From contig JAFLBB010000001.1 of assembly GCA_017304135.1 (NCBI GenBank), positions 62,001 through 126,000 on the forward strand: a stretch of 64,000 nt of DNA. The letters are read 5' to 3'. Below, one piece after another: positions 25,944 through 35,604 of the stretch. The stretch comes from Acidobacteriota bacterium (GTDB lineage Bacteria; Acidobacteriota; Terriglobia; Bryobacterales; Bryobacteraceae). How positions within the stretch are numbered: the first letter of the stretch is position 1; each line of letters opens with the position of its first letter. A program made the translations under genes and the position numbers. Under the pieces are notes generated by a model. The model saw only the letters and a program-made list of their open reading frames with translations. It was not told the origin of the DNA and made no database searches.

Positions 25944-27499
25944 ATCGAATCGCACTCCTCCTGCTCGCCGTAACGGCGCACGCCGCTGAAACGTACGACG
26001 TTGTTGTTTATGGCGCCACCGCCGGTGGTGTGGTTGCGGCGATCGCCGCCGCCAAGCAAAACCTGAAGGTCGCGCTGGTCGAGCCGGGCCGCCACCTGGG
26101 CGGTATGACCACGGGCGGACTGGGCAAGACCGATCATGGCCGGAAGGAGACGATTGGGGGGATGTCGCTTGAGTTCTACCAGCGGGTGGGGCGCGAGTAC
26201 GGCAAGGATGTCGTCTGGTATTTCGAACCGCACGTGGCCGAGAAGGTGTTGAAGCAGTGGGTGGAAGAAGCCGGCGTGCGAGTGTACTTCGGCCACCGCC
26301 TGCGCCAGGACAACGGCGTGAAGAAGCGAGGGAATCAGCTTCGTGAGTTGTATACCGAGAATGGTGTCGGATTCGCGGCGCGCATCTTCCTGGACGCCAC
26401 CTATGAGGGCGATCTGCTGAAGCAGGCCAAGGTGAGTTACACGGTGGGCCGCGAAGGCACGGCGCAGTATGGGGAATCGCTCGCCGGCGTACGGCCGAAG
26501 GACCGCAACCACCAGTTCGATTTTGCGGTGAGCGCCTATGATGCGAACAAGCAACTGCTGCCGGAGATTCAGACGGCACCGCGCGGGGAAGTCGGGGCGG
26601 CCGACAAGAAGGTGCAGGCCTATAACTTCCGCATGTGCCTCTCCGACGACGCGGCGAACCAGGCGCCCATTCCGCGGCCCGCCAACTACACGCCGGCGCG
26701 CTATGAGCTATGGCTGCGCTGGGTGGAGGAGTTCCGGAAGGCGAACAACCGGCTGCCGCGCATCAACGAGATGCTGATCGTGTCGCGGCTGGAGAAGGAA
26801 TCGAAGACCGATATCAACAATCGGGGGCCGTTTTCGACCGACTACATCGGGGCGAGCTGGGACTATCCGGAAGCCACCTACGAACGCCGGGCGCAGATCT
26901 GGCAGGCGCATATCGACTATACGGCGGGCCTGTTCCACTTCCTGCAAACCGACGCCCGCGTGGCGGGGGAGATCCAGAAAGAGCTGAAGCGGTGGGGGCT
27001 GTGCGCGGATGAGTTCGTCGACACGCATCACTGGCCGCACCAGCTGTATGTGCGCGAGGCGCGCCGCCTGGTGGGCGATTGGGTGATGACGCAGAAAGAC
27101 ATTCAGACGGAGCTGACGAAGGCGGATGTAATCGGCATGGGGAGCTACAATTCGGACTCGCACAACGTTCAGCGGTATGCGCAGCCGGATGGCATGGTGC
27201 AGAACGAAGGGAACATGGAGGTCCGCGTGAGCCCCTACCAGGTTCCCTATCGCGTGTTGTTGCCGAAGAAGAAGGAAGCGGCGAACCTGCTGGTGCCTGT
27301 GTGCGTTTCCTCCTCGCATGTCACCTACTCGACGCTGCGCATGGAGCCTGTGTATATGATCATGGGTCAGGCGGCGGGGCTGGCCGCGCGGATGGCGATT
27401 GACAAGAACGCCGCGGTACAGGATATTGACACGGCCGAACTCACCAAGAAGCTACGCGCTTACGGTGCGGTGATGGAATCGAAGGAGACACCCCAATGA
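25940..27499 (+). CDS. Exported FAD-dependent oxidoreductase (FAD_oxidored family)
   Basis: 519 residues. The signal peptide (RIALLLLAVTAHAAE) directly precedes a dinucleotide fold DVVVYGATAGGVVAAIAAAK (Gly25-Gly30), the ribose acid in VALVEPGRHLGGMTTGG and a C-terminal FAD segment VYMIMGQAAGLAARMA. This family is often found in polysaccharide loci of Planctomycetes and Acidobacteria, where it is thought to oxidise sugars or sugar acids. The acceptor is unknown. The GTG start at 25940 overlaps the sulfatase stop (GTGA), and its stop overlaps the next ATG (ATGA). Confidence 0.85.
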   Translation: MNRIALLLLAVTAHAAETYDVVVYGATAGGVVAAIAAAKQNLKVALVEPGRHLGGMTTGGLGKTDHGRKETIGGMSLEFYQRVGREYGKDVVWYFEPHVAEKVLKQWVEEAGVRVYFGHRLRQDNGVKKRGNQLRELYTENGVGFAARIFLDATYEGDLLKQAKVSYTVGREGTAQYGESLAGVRPKDRNHQFDFAVSAYDANKQLLPEIQTAPRGEVGAADKKVQAYNFRMCLSDDAANQAPIPRPANYTPARYELWLRWVEEFRKANNRLPRINEMLIVSRLEKESKTDINNRGPFSTDYIGASWDYPEATYERRAQIWQAHIDYTAGLFHFLQTDARVAGEIQKELKRWGLCADEFVDTHHWPHQLYVREARRLVGDWVMTQKDIQTELTKADVIGMGSYNSDSHNVQRYAQPDGMVQNEGNMEVRVSPYQVPYRVLLPKKKEAANLLVPVCVSSSHVTYSTLRMEPVYMIMGQAAGLAARMAIDKNAAVQDIDTAELTKKLRAYGAVMESKETPQ

Positions 27500-30327
27500 A
27501 ACTCCCCTCGTGGATCGCGGGCCTCGCCGCTGTGGGCGCGGGCGCGGCGTTGTGGCTGGTTCTGAAGCCAGACGTCGTGCTTTCCCAGGGGGCCGCCGCC
27601 AAGCCCTCTCACCTAGCCGAGGATGTGGCGCAGGTGCGCGTCGAGCTTGGTTTGCTCGATCGGGCGGCGCGTTCCTGGAACGGCAAGCTGAGCGTGTCGG
27701 GCGGTGAGATTCTGGCGGTGCGCAACTGGCGTCCGCGGCCGGGCGAATCCGTATCCAATACGGCCTGGACGCTGGCCACGTGGAAGGCTCCCAACTTCGT
27801 GAAGCGGCCATGGGAGAAGCCGTTCAACGAACCGCAGCTCACTTACATCCGCCAGCCTGGCGTCATCATTCAGGTGCGCGGTTCGGTGGCCACGGCCGTC
27901 ACCATGGAGACAACCGAGGGCTCGTTCGCGGTGAAGCCGTTTGCGCTGGAGTTTGGCGCGACAAAGCGGGAACTGGCGGGTCAGGTGAGCGTGGAGCGGA
28001 TCGCCTCGATGGAAAGCGTCTCCAACACCGAGCTGAATTCCGATTTCGCCACAATCGCGGCCGCCGCCAACGGCGACTTGTGGACGGCATGGGTGGAATA
28101 CGCGAATGACAAGAACGCCGTGATGGCGCGCCGTCAGTCAGGCGGCAGTTGGAGCGCGGTGGAGAAGGTGTCGGGGGACCACGCGGATGTGTTCCTTGTG
28201 AAAGCCGCGCGCGATGGTAAGGGCGGCGTGGTGTTTGTGTGGTCGGCGCAGGTGAACGGCAATTTTGATGTCTACGCCCGCCGCCACGATGGGCGCTCCT
28301 GGGGTTCGATTGAGCGGCTCAGTGAAGCTCCGCAGCCCGACGTTTACGTGACGACAACGACGGACGCCGAGGGCTCGGTGTGGGCGGCATGGCAAGGCTT
28401 TCGCAACGGGAAGTCCGACATCATCGTGAGGCGCTGGAACGGCTCCTGGCAGGCGGCGGAGACCGTCTCCACCAGCGCGGCCAACGACTGGCAACCGGCA
28501 CTGGCCGCCGACAAGGCGGGCCGTGTGTATGCGGCTTGGGACACCTATGACAAGGGCAACTACGACATTATGGTGCGGCGCTGGGAAAAAGGAAGCTGGG
28601 CCGCGCCGGTCGCGATTGCCGATACGGGCAAATACGAAGCCTATCCGACGATTGCCTGTGACGGCCAGAACCGGCTGTGGGTCGCCTGGAACGAATCAGG
28701 ATTCGAATGGGGCAAGGACACGGGCTTTCTGCCGAAGCTGGAAGGCACGGCGCTCTATTCCTGGCGCATTGTGAAGACGGCGGTGCTGACTAACGCAGGC
28801 CTGCAGGAGCCGGCGGCACGATTTGAGGAATCGATGCCTAAGGAGTTGCAGGGCTTCAATGACCTGCCTTCGCTTGTTGCCGACGCGGATGGGCGCATCT
28901 GGATGAGCTTCCGGCACCGTGTGATCCGTCAGCCCGACATGCCCTCCGATACGCCCCTGCACCGGGCTAACTGGGAGATCTACGTGACGCGGCCTGAGGG
29001 CTCCGGCTGGGCCAGGCCAGTGCAGATGCCGGATTCCTTCGGGCGGCAGGACATGCGCATGGGGATCGCCGCCAAACGGGACGGGCTGTACATCGCCTAT
29101 CCTTACGACCGGCGCGACTACGAAGAGTACCTCTACCAGCGCGGCGAAGTGAACGTGGCCCGCATTCCGACGGCGACCGCTGGGGTGCCGCCGGTGTTGA
29201 AGCCGCTGCCGAAGGCCGAGATCAAGTGGTGGCCGGTCCACCCCAACGAACGCGCCGACCTGGACCGGATTCACGGCCATGTGATGACCATCGGCAGCCG
29301 TCAACTGAAGATCTACCGGGGCGACACGCACCGCCACACCGAGTTCTCCATGGATGGCAACAACGACGGCTCGCTACTGGACACCTACCGCTACGCAATC
29401 GACGCTGCGGAGCTCGACTTCCTCATGGTGAGCGAACACAACGGCGCAGCGGGACCAGACGAGCCCTACATCAACTTCCTGCTCCAACAGATGGCCGATG
29501 TCTTTCATGTGGCGGGCACGTTTGTGCCTCTGTACGGCTATGAACGCAGCCTCAGCTACCCGAACGGACACCGCAACGTGATCTTCGCCAAGCGTGGAAT
29601 GCCCACGCTGCCGATTCCGAGGAGCGAGCAGAAAGGCGAAACCGGCGCCAAGCCGCTGTATGAGTATCTGAAGAAGTACAACGGCATTGCGATCAGCCAC
29701 ACGTCGGCGTCGAACATGGGGACCGATTGGCGCGACAACGATCCCGAGGTCGAGCCGCTGGTGGAGATCTACCAGGGCGACCGCGTGTCGAACGAGTATC
29801 TGGGAGCTCCGAAGGCAGCCAACGCGGAGAACCCCAACTCAGCCCCCGGCGGCTTCCGCCCGGCCGGCTATGTGTGGAACGCCTGGGCCAAGGGTTACAA
29901 ACTCGGGGTGCAGGCCAGCTCCGACCATCTGTCAACGCACATCTCCTATGCCTGCACGCTGGCCGAGGAGTTCACCCGCGACGGCTTGCTCAACGCCATG
30001 AAGCGGCGCCAGAGCTACGGGGCCACCGACAACCTCATACTCGATTACCGGATAGCCACGAACACGGCGGAGCACCTGCAAGGCTCGATCCTCGAAGAAA
30101 AGGGTCCGTTCCGGCTGAAGGTGAAGGTGACCGGGACGAAGCCGATCCGCCAGATCGACATCATCCGCAGCAACACGTTCCTGATGACGACGCATCCCAA
30201 CAAGCTGGAGGCCGAGCTCACCTTCCAGGATGGCCAGCCGCTGACGGGAGAAAGCTACTACTACGTGCGCGTCCAGCAGCATGACGACCAGATGGCCTGG
30301 TCGAGCCCGATTTGGATCAAACGGTGA
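27496..30327 (+). CDS. Membrane-anchored beta-propeller protein with C-terminal PHP-like metal hydrolase domain
   Basis: 943 residues. An N-terminal helix (GLAAVGAGAALWLVL) exports or anchors it. Residues about 165-540 hold propeller blades (GDLWTAWVEYAND, GGVVFVWSAQ, GSVWAAWQGF, GRVYAAWDTYD, NRLWVAWNESG). A PHP/DUF3604-like domain starts at about 605. Candidate metal ligands are His612/His614 (GDTHRHTEFS), Glu647/His648 (SEHNGA), His735 (AISHTSA) and Asp810/His811 (SSDHLSTH). PHP domains act on phosphoesters and other bonds. It is coupled to genes on both sides (ATGA before, TGATG after), so it probably works on the same glycan as the two sulfatases. Confidence 0.75.
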   Translation: MKLPSWIAGLAAVGAGAALWLVLKPDVVLSQGAAAKPSHLAEDVAQVRVELGLLDRAARSWNGKLSVSGGEILAVRNWRPRPGESVSNTAWTLATWKAPNFVKRPWEKPFNEPQLTYIRQPGVIIQVRGSVATAVTMETTEGSFAVKPFALEFGATKRELAGQVSVERIASMESVSNTELNSDFATIAAAANGDLWTAWVEYANDKNAVMARRQSGGSWSAVEKVSGDHADVFLVKAARDGKGGVVFVWSAQVNGNFDVYARRHDGRSWGSIERLSEAPQPDVYVTTTTDAEGSVWAAWQGFRNGKSDIIVRRWNGSWQAAETVSTSAANDWQPALAADKAGRVYAAWDTYDKGNYDIMVRRWEKGSWAAPVAIADTGKYEAYPTIACDGQNRLWVAWNESGFEWGKDTGFLPKLEGTALYSWRIVKTAVLTNAGLQEPAARFEESMPKELQGFNDLPSLVADADGRIWMSFRHRVIRQPDMPSDTPLHRANWEIYVTRPEGSGWARPVQMPDSFGRQDMRMGIAAKRDGLYIAYPYDRRDYEEYLYQRGEVNVARIPTATAGVPPVLKPLPKAEIKWWPVHPNERADLDRIHGHVMTIGSRQLKIYRGDTHRHTEFSMDGNNDGSLLDTYRYAIDAAELDFLMVSEHNGAAGPDEPYINFLLQQMADVFHVAGTFVPLYGYERSLSYPNGHRNVIFAKRGMPTLPIPRSEQKGETGAKPLYEYLKKYNGIAISHTSASNMGTDWRDNDPEVEPLVEIYQGDRVSNEYLGAPKAANAENPNSAPGGFRPAGYVWNAWAKGYKLGVQASSDHLSTHISYACTLAEEFTRDGLLNAMKRRQSYGATDNLILDYRIATNTAEHLQGSILEEKGPFRLKVKVTGTKPIRQIDIIRSNTFLMTTHPNKLEAELTFQDGQPLTGESYYYVRVQQHDDQMAWSSPIWIKR

Positions 30328-31673
30328 TGCGCCGCCGCGAACTGCTTGCCAGCCCGCTTGCCGCCGCCATGCAGGGTCAGACGGCCTCACCGCCGAACAT
30401 TGTCTTCCTGATCTCGGACGATCATTCGGCGCCTGACCTGGGCTGCATGGGCAACAGCGCGATCCGTACGCCCCACCTGGACCGAATGGCGGCCGGCGGG
30501 ATGCGCTTCACGCGATGCTTTGTGGCGTCGCCACAGTGCAGCCCGAACCGCTCGGCGATTCTCACCGGATGCGCGCCGCACACGACGTCGACCTCGCGGC
30601 TGCACACGCCGATGCCGGATTGGGAGCCGAGCGTGCTCGAACCGCTGAAGCAGCGCGGCTATTTCGCCGGGGCGTTTCGTAAGGTCCACCAGGGGGCCGC
30701 ATTCGACAAGCGGTGGGATTTCTATGGTGACGCCCGCACGCCGTTCTCCGCCTTTTTCGACAAGCGCCCGAAGGACCGCCCCTTTTTCCTTCACGTCGGA
30801 TTCACCGACCCGCACCGGCCGTATGCGCCCGGCGCCGTCACTCCGCCGCATGACCCGGCTCACATGCGAGTGCCGGCGTTTCTGCCCGATACACCGGATG
30901 TCCGCAAGGACCTCGCTTTCTATCACGACGAGATCTCGCGCATGGACTCGGAGTGCGGGCAGGTGTTTGCGCTGCTCCGCCAGCACGGGCTGGAAGACAA
31001 CACGCTGGTGATCTTCACAGGCGACAACGGCATGCCGTTTCCTCGCGCCAAGGGCGCCTGCTACGATCCCGGGATCAACGTCCCCTTGTTGGCCCGCTGG
31101 CCCGGACGCGTCCCCGCGGGCATTGTGCGGCAGCAACTGATCTCGCACGTGGACTTGGCTCCCACCTGGCTCACCGCCGCGGGATTGCCGGTTCCCGGCA
31201 AGATGCAGGGCCGGAGTTTCCTCAATCTCCTCACCAACTCGGGCACCTACGCCGAGCGGGACACTGTGTTCAGCGAGCGCAACTGGCACGACAATTTCGA
31301 CCCGATCCGGTCGGTGCGGACCGCGACGCATAAGTTGATCTTCAACGCCGCCCCGCACTTCCCGTATCGCCCCGCGCTGGACCTGGAAAACAGCCTCAGC
31401 TGGGCGAGCATCCTCGAAGAGGGCCGCCGTGGACGACTCAAGCCGGAACACAAGCAGATGCTGCACCCGACGCGGCCTTTGCTCGAGCTGTACGACCTCA
31501 CTGCCGATCCCCACGAGTTCCACAATCTCGGCACATCGACCGCGCACTCCGAGGTACTGTCGGATCTCACCTCGCGCCTGAGCGGGTGGATGGAGGAGAC
31601 ACTCGATTTCCTCCCTCCGGGGCGGATCCGCCGCGGGCAGCCTGGCACGCGGGATTGGCCGTTGAATCTGTAG
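30327..31673 (+). CDS. Secreted Cys-type sulfatase, last gene of the coupled run
   Basis: 448 residues. A short Tat-like start (MRRRELLASPLAAAM) is followed by NIVFLISDDHSAPDLGCMG, formylglycine site C-S-P-N-R at 71-75, HVGFTDPHRPY and VIFTGDNGMPFPRAKG. The acid-rich tail LLELYDLTADPHEFHNL is usual in heparan N-sulfatase or iduronate-sulfatase relatives. The ATG at 30327 shares one base with the upstream TGA, so translation is coupled. It differs markedly from the first sulfatase of the run, suggesting that the pair removes different sulfate positions. The substrate is not assigned. Confidence 0.9.
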   Translation: MRRRELLASPLAAAMQGQTASPPNIVFLISDDHSAPDLGCMGNSAIRTPHLDRMAAGGMRFTRCFVASPQCSPNRSAILTGCAPHTTSTSRLHTPMPDWEPSVLEPLKQRGYFAGAFRKVHQGAAFDKRWDFYGDARTPFSAFFDKRPKDRPFFLHVGFTDPHRPYAPGAVTPPHDPAHMRVPAFLPDTPDVRKDLAFYHDEISRMDSECGQVFALLRQHGLEDNTLVIFTGDNGMPFPRAKGACYDPGINVPLLARWPGRVPAGIVRQQLISHVDLAPTWLTAAGLPVPGKMQGRSFLNLLTNSGTYAERDTVFSERNWHDNFDPIRSVRTATHKLIFNAAPHFPYRPALDLENSLSWASILEEGRRGRLKPEHKQMLHPTRPLLELYDLTADPHEFHNLGTSTAHSEVLSDLTSRLSGWMEETLDFLPPGRIRRGQPGTRDWPLNL

Positions 31674-31780
31674 GCAACTCCACACCCAGTTTGTGTGCGG
31701 TAGCACCCAACTGAATTGTCGAATCTCTCCGCTAAGGGAACGCCTCTATTGGTCGAACAAGTGCATAGAGGTGCTGTGCC

Positions 31781-32395
31781 GTGCGGTTGTATGTTGTTTG
31801 CGTGGCCTGGTTAGCGGTTGCCGGTGTGCTCCCCGCGCAGGATCCTGTTGTCGTCCTGCTCCAGTTCGATGAGAAACCATCCCTTCCGGTAGTCAACTCG
31901 CTCCACGAGGAGTTGGAGTCGCTGTTCGAGGGTGCGGGCATCCGGCTAGATCTCCGTCACATCGACAAGCGGCCTCTGCGCCGCAAGCACGAACGGGCCG
32001 CGGTGGTTCATTTCTCGAAGGGTTGTGCGCCGCCCATCGTGATTCGGAGGCATGGGGCCGAGCTGAGGGCTCTTGCCCATGTCCATCAGGCGGGCAACCG
32101 GGTGCTTGACCTCGTGGAAGTGAATTGCCGCAATGTGTCCGAGTACATTTCCACGGCGATCACAACGTCTGACCTGGGACGCCTGGACATGCTGTATGGC
32201 CGCGCGCTGGCGCGCGTGGTGTCGCATGAGCTGCTGCACTGGATGTTGAATGAGCGCAACCACACCAAGTCGCGGCTGTTCTGCCCGCACGTGCAGGCGC
32301 ACGACCTGATCGCGGAAGGCGTCACCCTGGAACATGGCGAGATTGCCCGTTTGCGCCGGTTCGCCACCGACAGCGCCGTTGCCGGCGGATTGTAA
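31781..32395 (+). CDS. Putative secreted zinc metallopeptidase (HEXXH), paralogue A
   Basis: 204 residues. The signal peptide (LYVVCVAWLAVAGVLPAQ) is followed by about 125 residues without a known domain and then RVVSHELLHWMLNERNH, which contains the zinc-peptidase motif H-E-L-L-H at 149-153 with a further His at 161. The next gene shares the frame V-x-C...LYGRAL-x-RV-x-HE-x-x-HW...NH-x-x-S-x-LF, so the two are paralogues. Cys82 and Cys116 are also shared. The family is not one I know, and peptidase activity is inferred only from the motif. The GTG start at 31781 has AGAGGTG 8-14 bases upstream. Confidence 0.7.
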   Translation: MRLYVVCVAWLAVAGVLPAQDPVVVLLQFDEKPSLPVVNSLHEELESLFEGAGIRLDLRHIDKRPLRRKHERAAVVHFSKGCAPPIVIRRHGAELRALAHVHQAGNRVLDLVEVNCRNVSEYISTAITTSDLGRLDMLYGRALARVVSHELLHWMLNERNHTKSRLFCPHVQAHDLIAEGVTLEHGEIARLRRFATDSAVAGGL

Positions 32396-32478
32396 CACCG
32401 GCCTTTTCCATTCCTTTACCTGCGGCACACCACACAATTACGTGGCCGCCGCAAGCTGAGTCTGGAAGGTGACTCACT

Positions 32479-33057
32479 ATGCGGATGGCGCTACTACTGG
32501 CCGGGGTCTGTCTCTCTACGCCCGCCTCACAGGCTCAGATCGCGCTACTGGCTGCGTTTGATCACCCATCGGGGAGTGCGACGATGGAGGCGATGGGGCG
32601 AGAGCTCAGCGCGTTGTTCGCTTTGGCCGGCACGGAGATCTCGGTTCACCAGGATGCGCCAATTGTCTACCTGGGTTCGACTCGACATGTCCTGTATGTC
32701 GCGTTTAGGGGACACTGCGGGTTTTCCGCGCAGATTGCTCCGAGGACATCCCAGCGTGTGCTGGCGCGCCTGGCCACGGTGGATGGAAAACTCCAACCCT
32801 TACTGACAGTCGACTGTGACGCTGTGGCGGAAACCATCGCCCCGCATATGGCAGGCGACGACCGGAAGCGCGGCGATGAGCTATACGGGCGCGCCCTGGG
32901 GCGTGTGATCGCGCACGAGGTGTTTCACTGGGTGGCCCACCGGGTGAACCACAATCACTCCGAGCTGTTCTCGGAAGGAATGAGCGCCAGGACCCTGCTG
33001 GCCGACTACACCACGTTCGATTCAGGCGAACTGCATGTGCTCCGTGTCAACCGCTGA
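32479..33057 (+). CDS. Putative secreted zinc metallopeptidase (HEXXH), paralogue B
   Basis: 192 residues with a signal peptide (MALLLAGVCLSTPASQAQ). The motif H-E-V-F-H is at 146-150 within RVIAHEVFHWVAHRVNHNH; His154, His158 or His160 could supply a third ligand. It matches paralogue A over the last 80 residues and keeps the two cysteines (Cys80 and Cys113). The N-terminal halves are only loosely similar (FDxxxS...ELxxLFxxAG in both). It begins 83 bases after paralogue A behind GGAAGGTGA. Its stop codon lies inside the end of the convergent ABC permease gene. Confidence 0.7.
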   Translation: MRMALLLAGVCLSTPASQAQIALLAAFDHPSGSATMEAMGRELSALFALAGTEISVHQDAPIVYLGSTRHVLYVAFRGHCGFSAQIAPRTSQRVLARLATVDGKLQPLLTVDCDAVAETIAPHMAGDDRKRGDELYGRALGRVIAHEVFHWVAHRVNHNHSELFSEGMSARTLLADYTTFDSGELHVLRVNR

Positions 33058-34654
33058 CAGGGCCATCGCCCTGGCTGAGGGCAGTGACCAGTGCATCCTT
33101 GCGGGACTCGGCGGCGTGGACCGTGGAGTCCAGCGCGACCCAATAAACGGTGGCTGCCAGGGAAGCGTTGAAAGCGAGCATTCCGTAGAACGCCGCTTCG
33201 CTTTCGAAGGCAAAGCGGGCAAGGTAGGCGAGCGCGATCGGAATGCTCAACACCGGATAGGCAAACATGAGCATGGCCTGCATTTTGCCGGCGGAGGAGC
33301 GGCGCCAGGACTGCGCCGGATCGACGGGACGCGGATAGTAGACCGAGGCTAGGTTGCCCAGCGCGATGAGATACACCGCCAGGATGAAGGCGACGATGTA
33401 GGACTCGGCCAGTTTGCCGGCGGTAATCGGCATCCTGAACAGGGCGCAGACCAGGGTGACAGCCGTGATCTCCAGGAAGACGAAGATCGCCGAGGCGATA
33501 TTCTTGCCTACCAGAACCAGCCCGATGGGCACGGGGGTGACGTAGTAGAGCTGGGCGGCGGCGCGGTCGAAGCCGAAGGTGTTCCAGAAGCTGACCTCGC
33601 CGAGCAGCATGAGGGCATAGACGGTGACAAAGGTCAGATAATTAGAAGCGAAGACGGAGTTGCTGTTGCCGCTGCGCAGGGCCATGGGGAGCCATACGAG
33701 GAGCCCGAAGGTGAAGCCCATGAGAAAGACCAGCCGGAAGCGAGGAGAGCGGCTGAGGAAACGGAGCTCCTTTTCCACCAGGGCGCCGAGAGGATCGGGG
33801 AGGATGGCGCCGGGAAGTTGGAACAGGCGGTCATACCAGGGTTGGCCCTCGGGCTTAGCCGGTGAGCGGGTAGCTCGTTCAGCGGCGGCGTCGACGCGAA
33901 AGCCGCGTTCAAACTGCGATCGTCCGAACCAGTAGGCCGCGCCGACCCAAACCAGCAGAATCCCCGCGGCGGGCCAACTCCACTCGCCGCCCGCCAGCCT
34001 TGCGGTGGCTGACCAGGGCCACGCCAATAACGAGGTGTACTCGAACAGGCGTGTGAGCCGGGCGGGGGCATCGCGGAGCATGAGCAGTTGGGGCAGGCCG
34101 GCCAGCAGGACCACCAGCAGGACGCCGATTTCGCGGGTACGCCGTTTGGACATGAGGCGCGTGAGAAGGTCGCGCAGGCCGGCCGACAGGCAGAGGTTGA
34201 GGGCGGTGAAGGGGAGGAAGGCGAGGACGCTCCAGAAGGGGATCGCTGGATTGCGCAGCAGGCCGAGGGAGGCCCCGAGCAAGAGGAGCACCATTTCGAT
34301 TCCTGTGGTGAAGCGGAGCAGCACTTCCAGGCCGAACAATTGGGAGCGGCTGATGGGGTACACGGCAAGCCGCTTCAGGTCAAGCGCAGCTCCGGCCGAG
34401 GCGAGCATGAGCGGGACCAGCTGCCAATAGAGGAAGGCGGCCAGAAGCCCCGGCGCGAGAATGCGCCGGATCAGGGGGAGTTTGGACTCATCGGCAAAGA
34501 GAACGGAAAGCGAAATCGCTCCCAGGGCGACCAGGCCGTACCAGGCCAGGGAGGCGATCAAAGCCACCCAGAAGCCGGCCTGGTTGCCGCGCGAATAGAA
34601 GTTGAGCAGAGTGCGGACCTGAGCCCAGAGGATTGCCCGCGTTTGCCCCAGCAT
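33047..34654 (-). CDS. ABC-2 type transporter permease
   Basis: 535 residues with about a dozen hydrophobic helices (for example LIASLAWYGLVALGAISLSV, VLAFLPFTALNLCLSA, YIVAFILAVYLIALGNLAS). It is the membrane half of an ABC exporter whose ATPase gene lies immediately upstream with a 5-base gap. Substrate unknown. Its last 11 bases overlap the stop region of the HEXXH paralogue on the other strand. Confidence 0.8.
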   Translation of the reverse strand: MLGQTRAILWAQVRTLLNFYSRGNQAGFWVALIASLAWYGLVALGAISLSVLFADESKLPLIRRILAPGLLAAFLYWQLVPLMLASAGAALDLKRLAVYPISRSQLFGLEVLLRFTTGIEMVLLLLGASLGLLRNPAIPFWSVLAFLPFTALNLCLSAGLRDLLTRLMSKRRTREIGVLLVVLLAGLPQLLMLRDAPARLTRLFEYTSLLAWPWSATARLAGGEWSWPAAGILLVWVGAAYWFGRSQFERGFRVDAAAERATRSPAKPEGQPWYDRLFQLPGAILPDPLGALVEKELRFLSRSPRFRLVFLMGFTFGLLVWLPMALRSGNSNSVFASNYLTFVTVYALMLLGEVSFWNTFGFDRAAAQLYYVTPVPIGLVLVGKNIASAIFVFLEITAVTLVCALFRMPITAGKLAESYIVAFILAVYLIALGNLASVYYPRPVDPAQSWRRSSAGKMQAMLMFAYPVLSIPIALAYLARFAFESEAAFYGMLAFNASLAATVYWVALDSTVHAAESRKDALVTALSQGDGPVSG

Positions 34655-34659
34655 GGTGA

Positions 34660-35442
34660 TCAGCTCAACCAGTCCAGCGTTTCGGTTTGCCGGTCGGCTC
34701 CGACGACGCGCACGAAGGCGTCCTCCAGGGACTGCGAGGAACCGCGCAAGTCGTCCATGTTGGTTTCCATCACCACTTTTCCTTCGGCGATGATGGCGAT
34801 GCGCTCGCAGAGGCGTTCGACGACCTCGAGCACGTGGGAGGTGAGGAAGATGGTGGCGCCCTGGCGCACCTGGTCGAGCAGGATGTCCTTCATGAGCCGT
34901 GCACCGACGGCGTCGACGCCCTCGAAGGGTTCGTCCATGAGGAACAGCTGGGGGCGGTGAATGAGGGCGGCGGCCATGGCGCAGCGCTTGCGCATGCCCT
35001 TGGAGTATTCGGCGATGAGTTTTCTTGGTTGCCCGTCCAGTTCAAACAGGGCCAGCAGTTCGCGGGCCCGTTCGCGGGCGAGCTCGCGGGGGAGCTTGTA
35101 CATGCGGCCGACGAACTCAATGAACTCAAACCCGGTGAGGTGGTCAAACAGGAGAGACTCATCGGGCACCAGGCCTGTACTGGCGCGAATGATGTTCATC
35201 TGTTCGGGAGCGGCTTCCGAGAGCGGAGTGCCGAGCATGGAAATTTCGCCCGAGGTGGGGGGGGTGAGACCCATCAACATCTTGATGGTGGTGGTTTTGC
35301 CGGCGCCGTTTGGTCCGAGGAAGCCGAAGAAGCAGCCGCGGGGAACCTCAAGATTCAGGCCGTCGACGGCGGCCTTGTTGCCGTACACCTTGCGCAATTC
35401 GCGTATTTGGATGGCCGGCAGCGCGTTGTCCACTGCTCCCAT
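34660..35442 (-). CDS. ABC transporter ATP-binding protein
   Basis: 260 residues. Walker A is GPNGAGKTT, the signature is YSKGMRKR (an LSGGQ variant typical of ABC-2 drug/antibiotic exporters), Walker B is LFLMDEPFEGVD and the switch is LTSHVLE. It energises the permease encoded next. The start at ATG 35442 precedes the usual N-terminal strand (IQIRELRKVYGNKAAVDGL). The frame stays open upstream to 35655, but that part has no homology to the family. Confidence 0.93.
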   Translation of the reverse strand: MGAVDNALPAIQIRELRKVYGNKAAVDGLNLEVPRGCFFGFLGPNGAGKTTTIKMLMGLTPPTSGEISMLGTPLSEAAPEQMNIIRASTGLVPDESLLFDHLTGFEFIEFVGRMYKLPRELARERARELLALFELDGQPRKLIAEYSKGMRKRCAMAAALIHRPQLFLMDEPFEGVDAVGARLMKDILLDQVRQGATIFLTSHVLEVVERLCERIAIIAEGKVVMETNMDDLRGSSQSLEDAFVRVVGADRQTETLDWLS

Positions 35443-35604
35443 TATGGCAACCCGCGAGAACGGTTCCGGCGGGCTGGGCGGCGGCCAGGCGCGGCGGCGG
35501 CTTTTGCGGAGGCCGCCGGAAGGTGATCCGCCGTATTCCACGGGCTGTAGATTCCCTCTCATCCACCCAGCGCCGGCCGATGAGTGAATACGGTGGAACG
35601 CACA

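Noticed and set aside
31686..31705. Terminator after the sulfatase operon (CACAC...GTGTG)
   Set aside because: Stem of five pairs and no T-rich tail.
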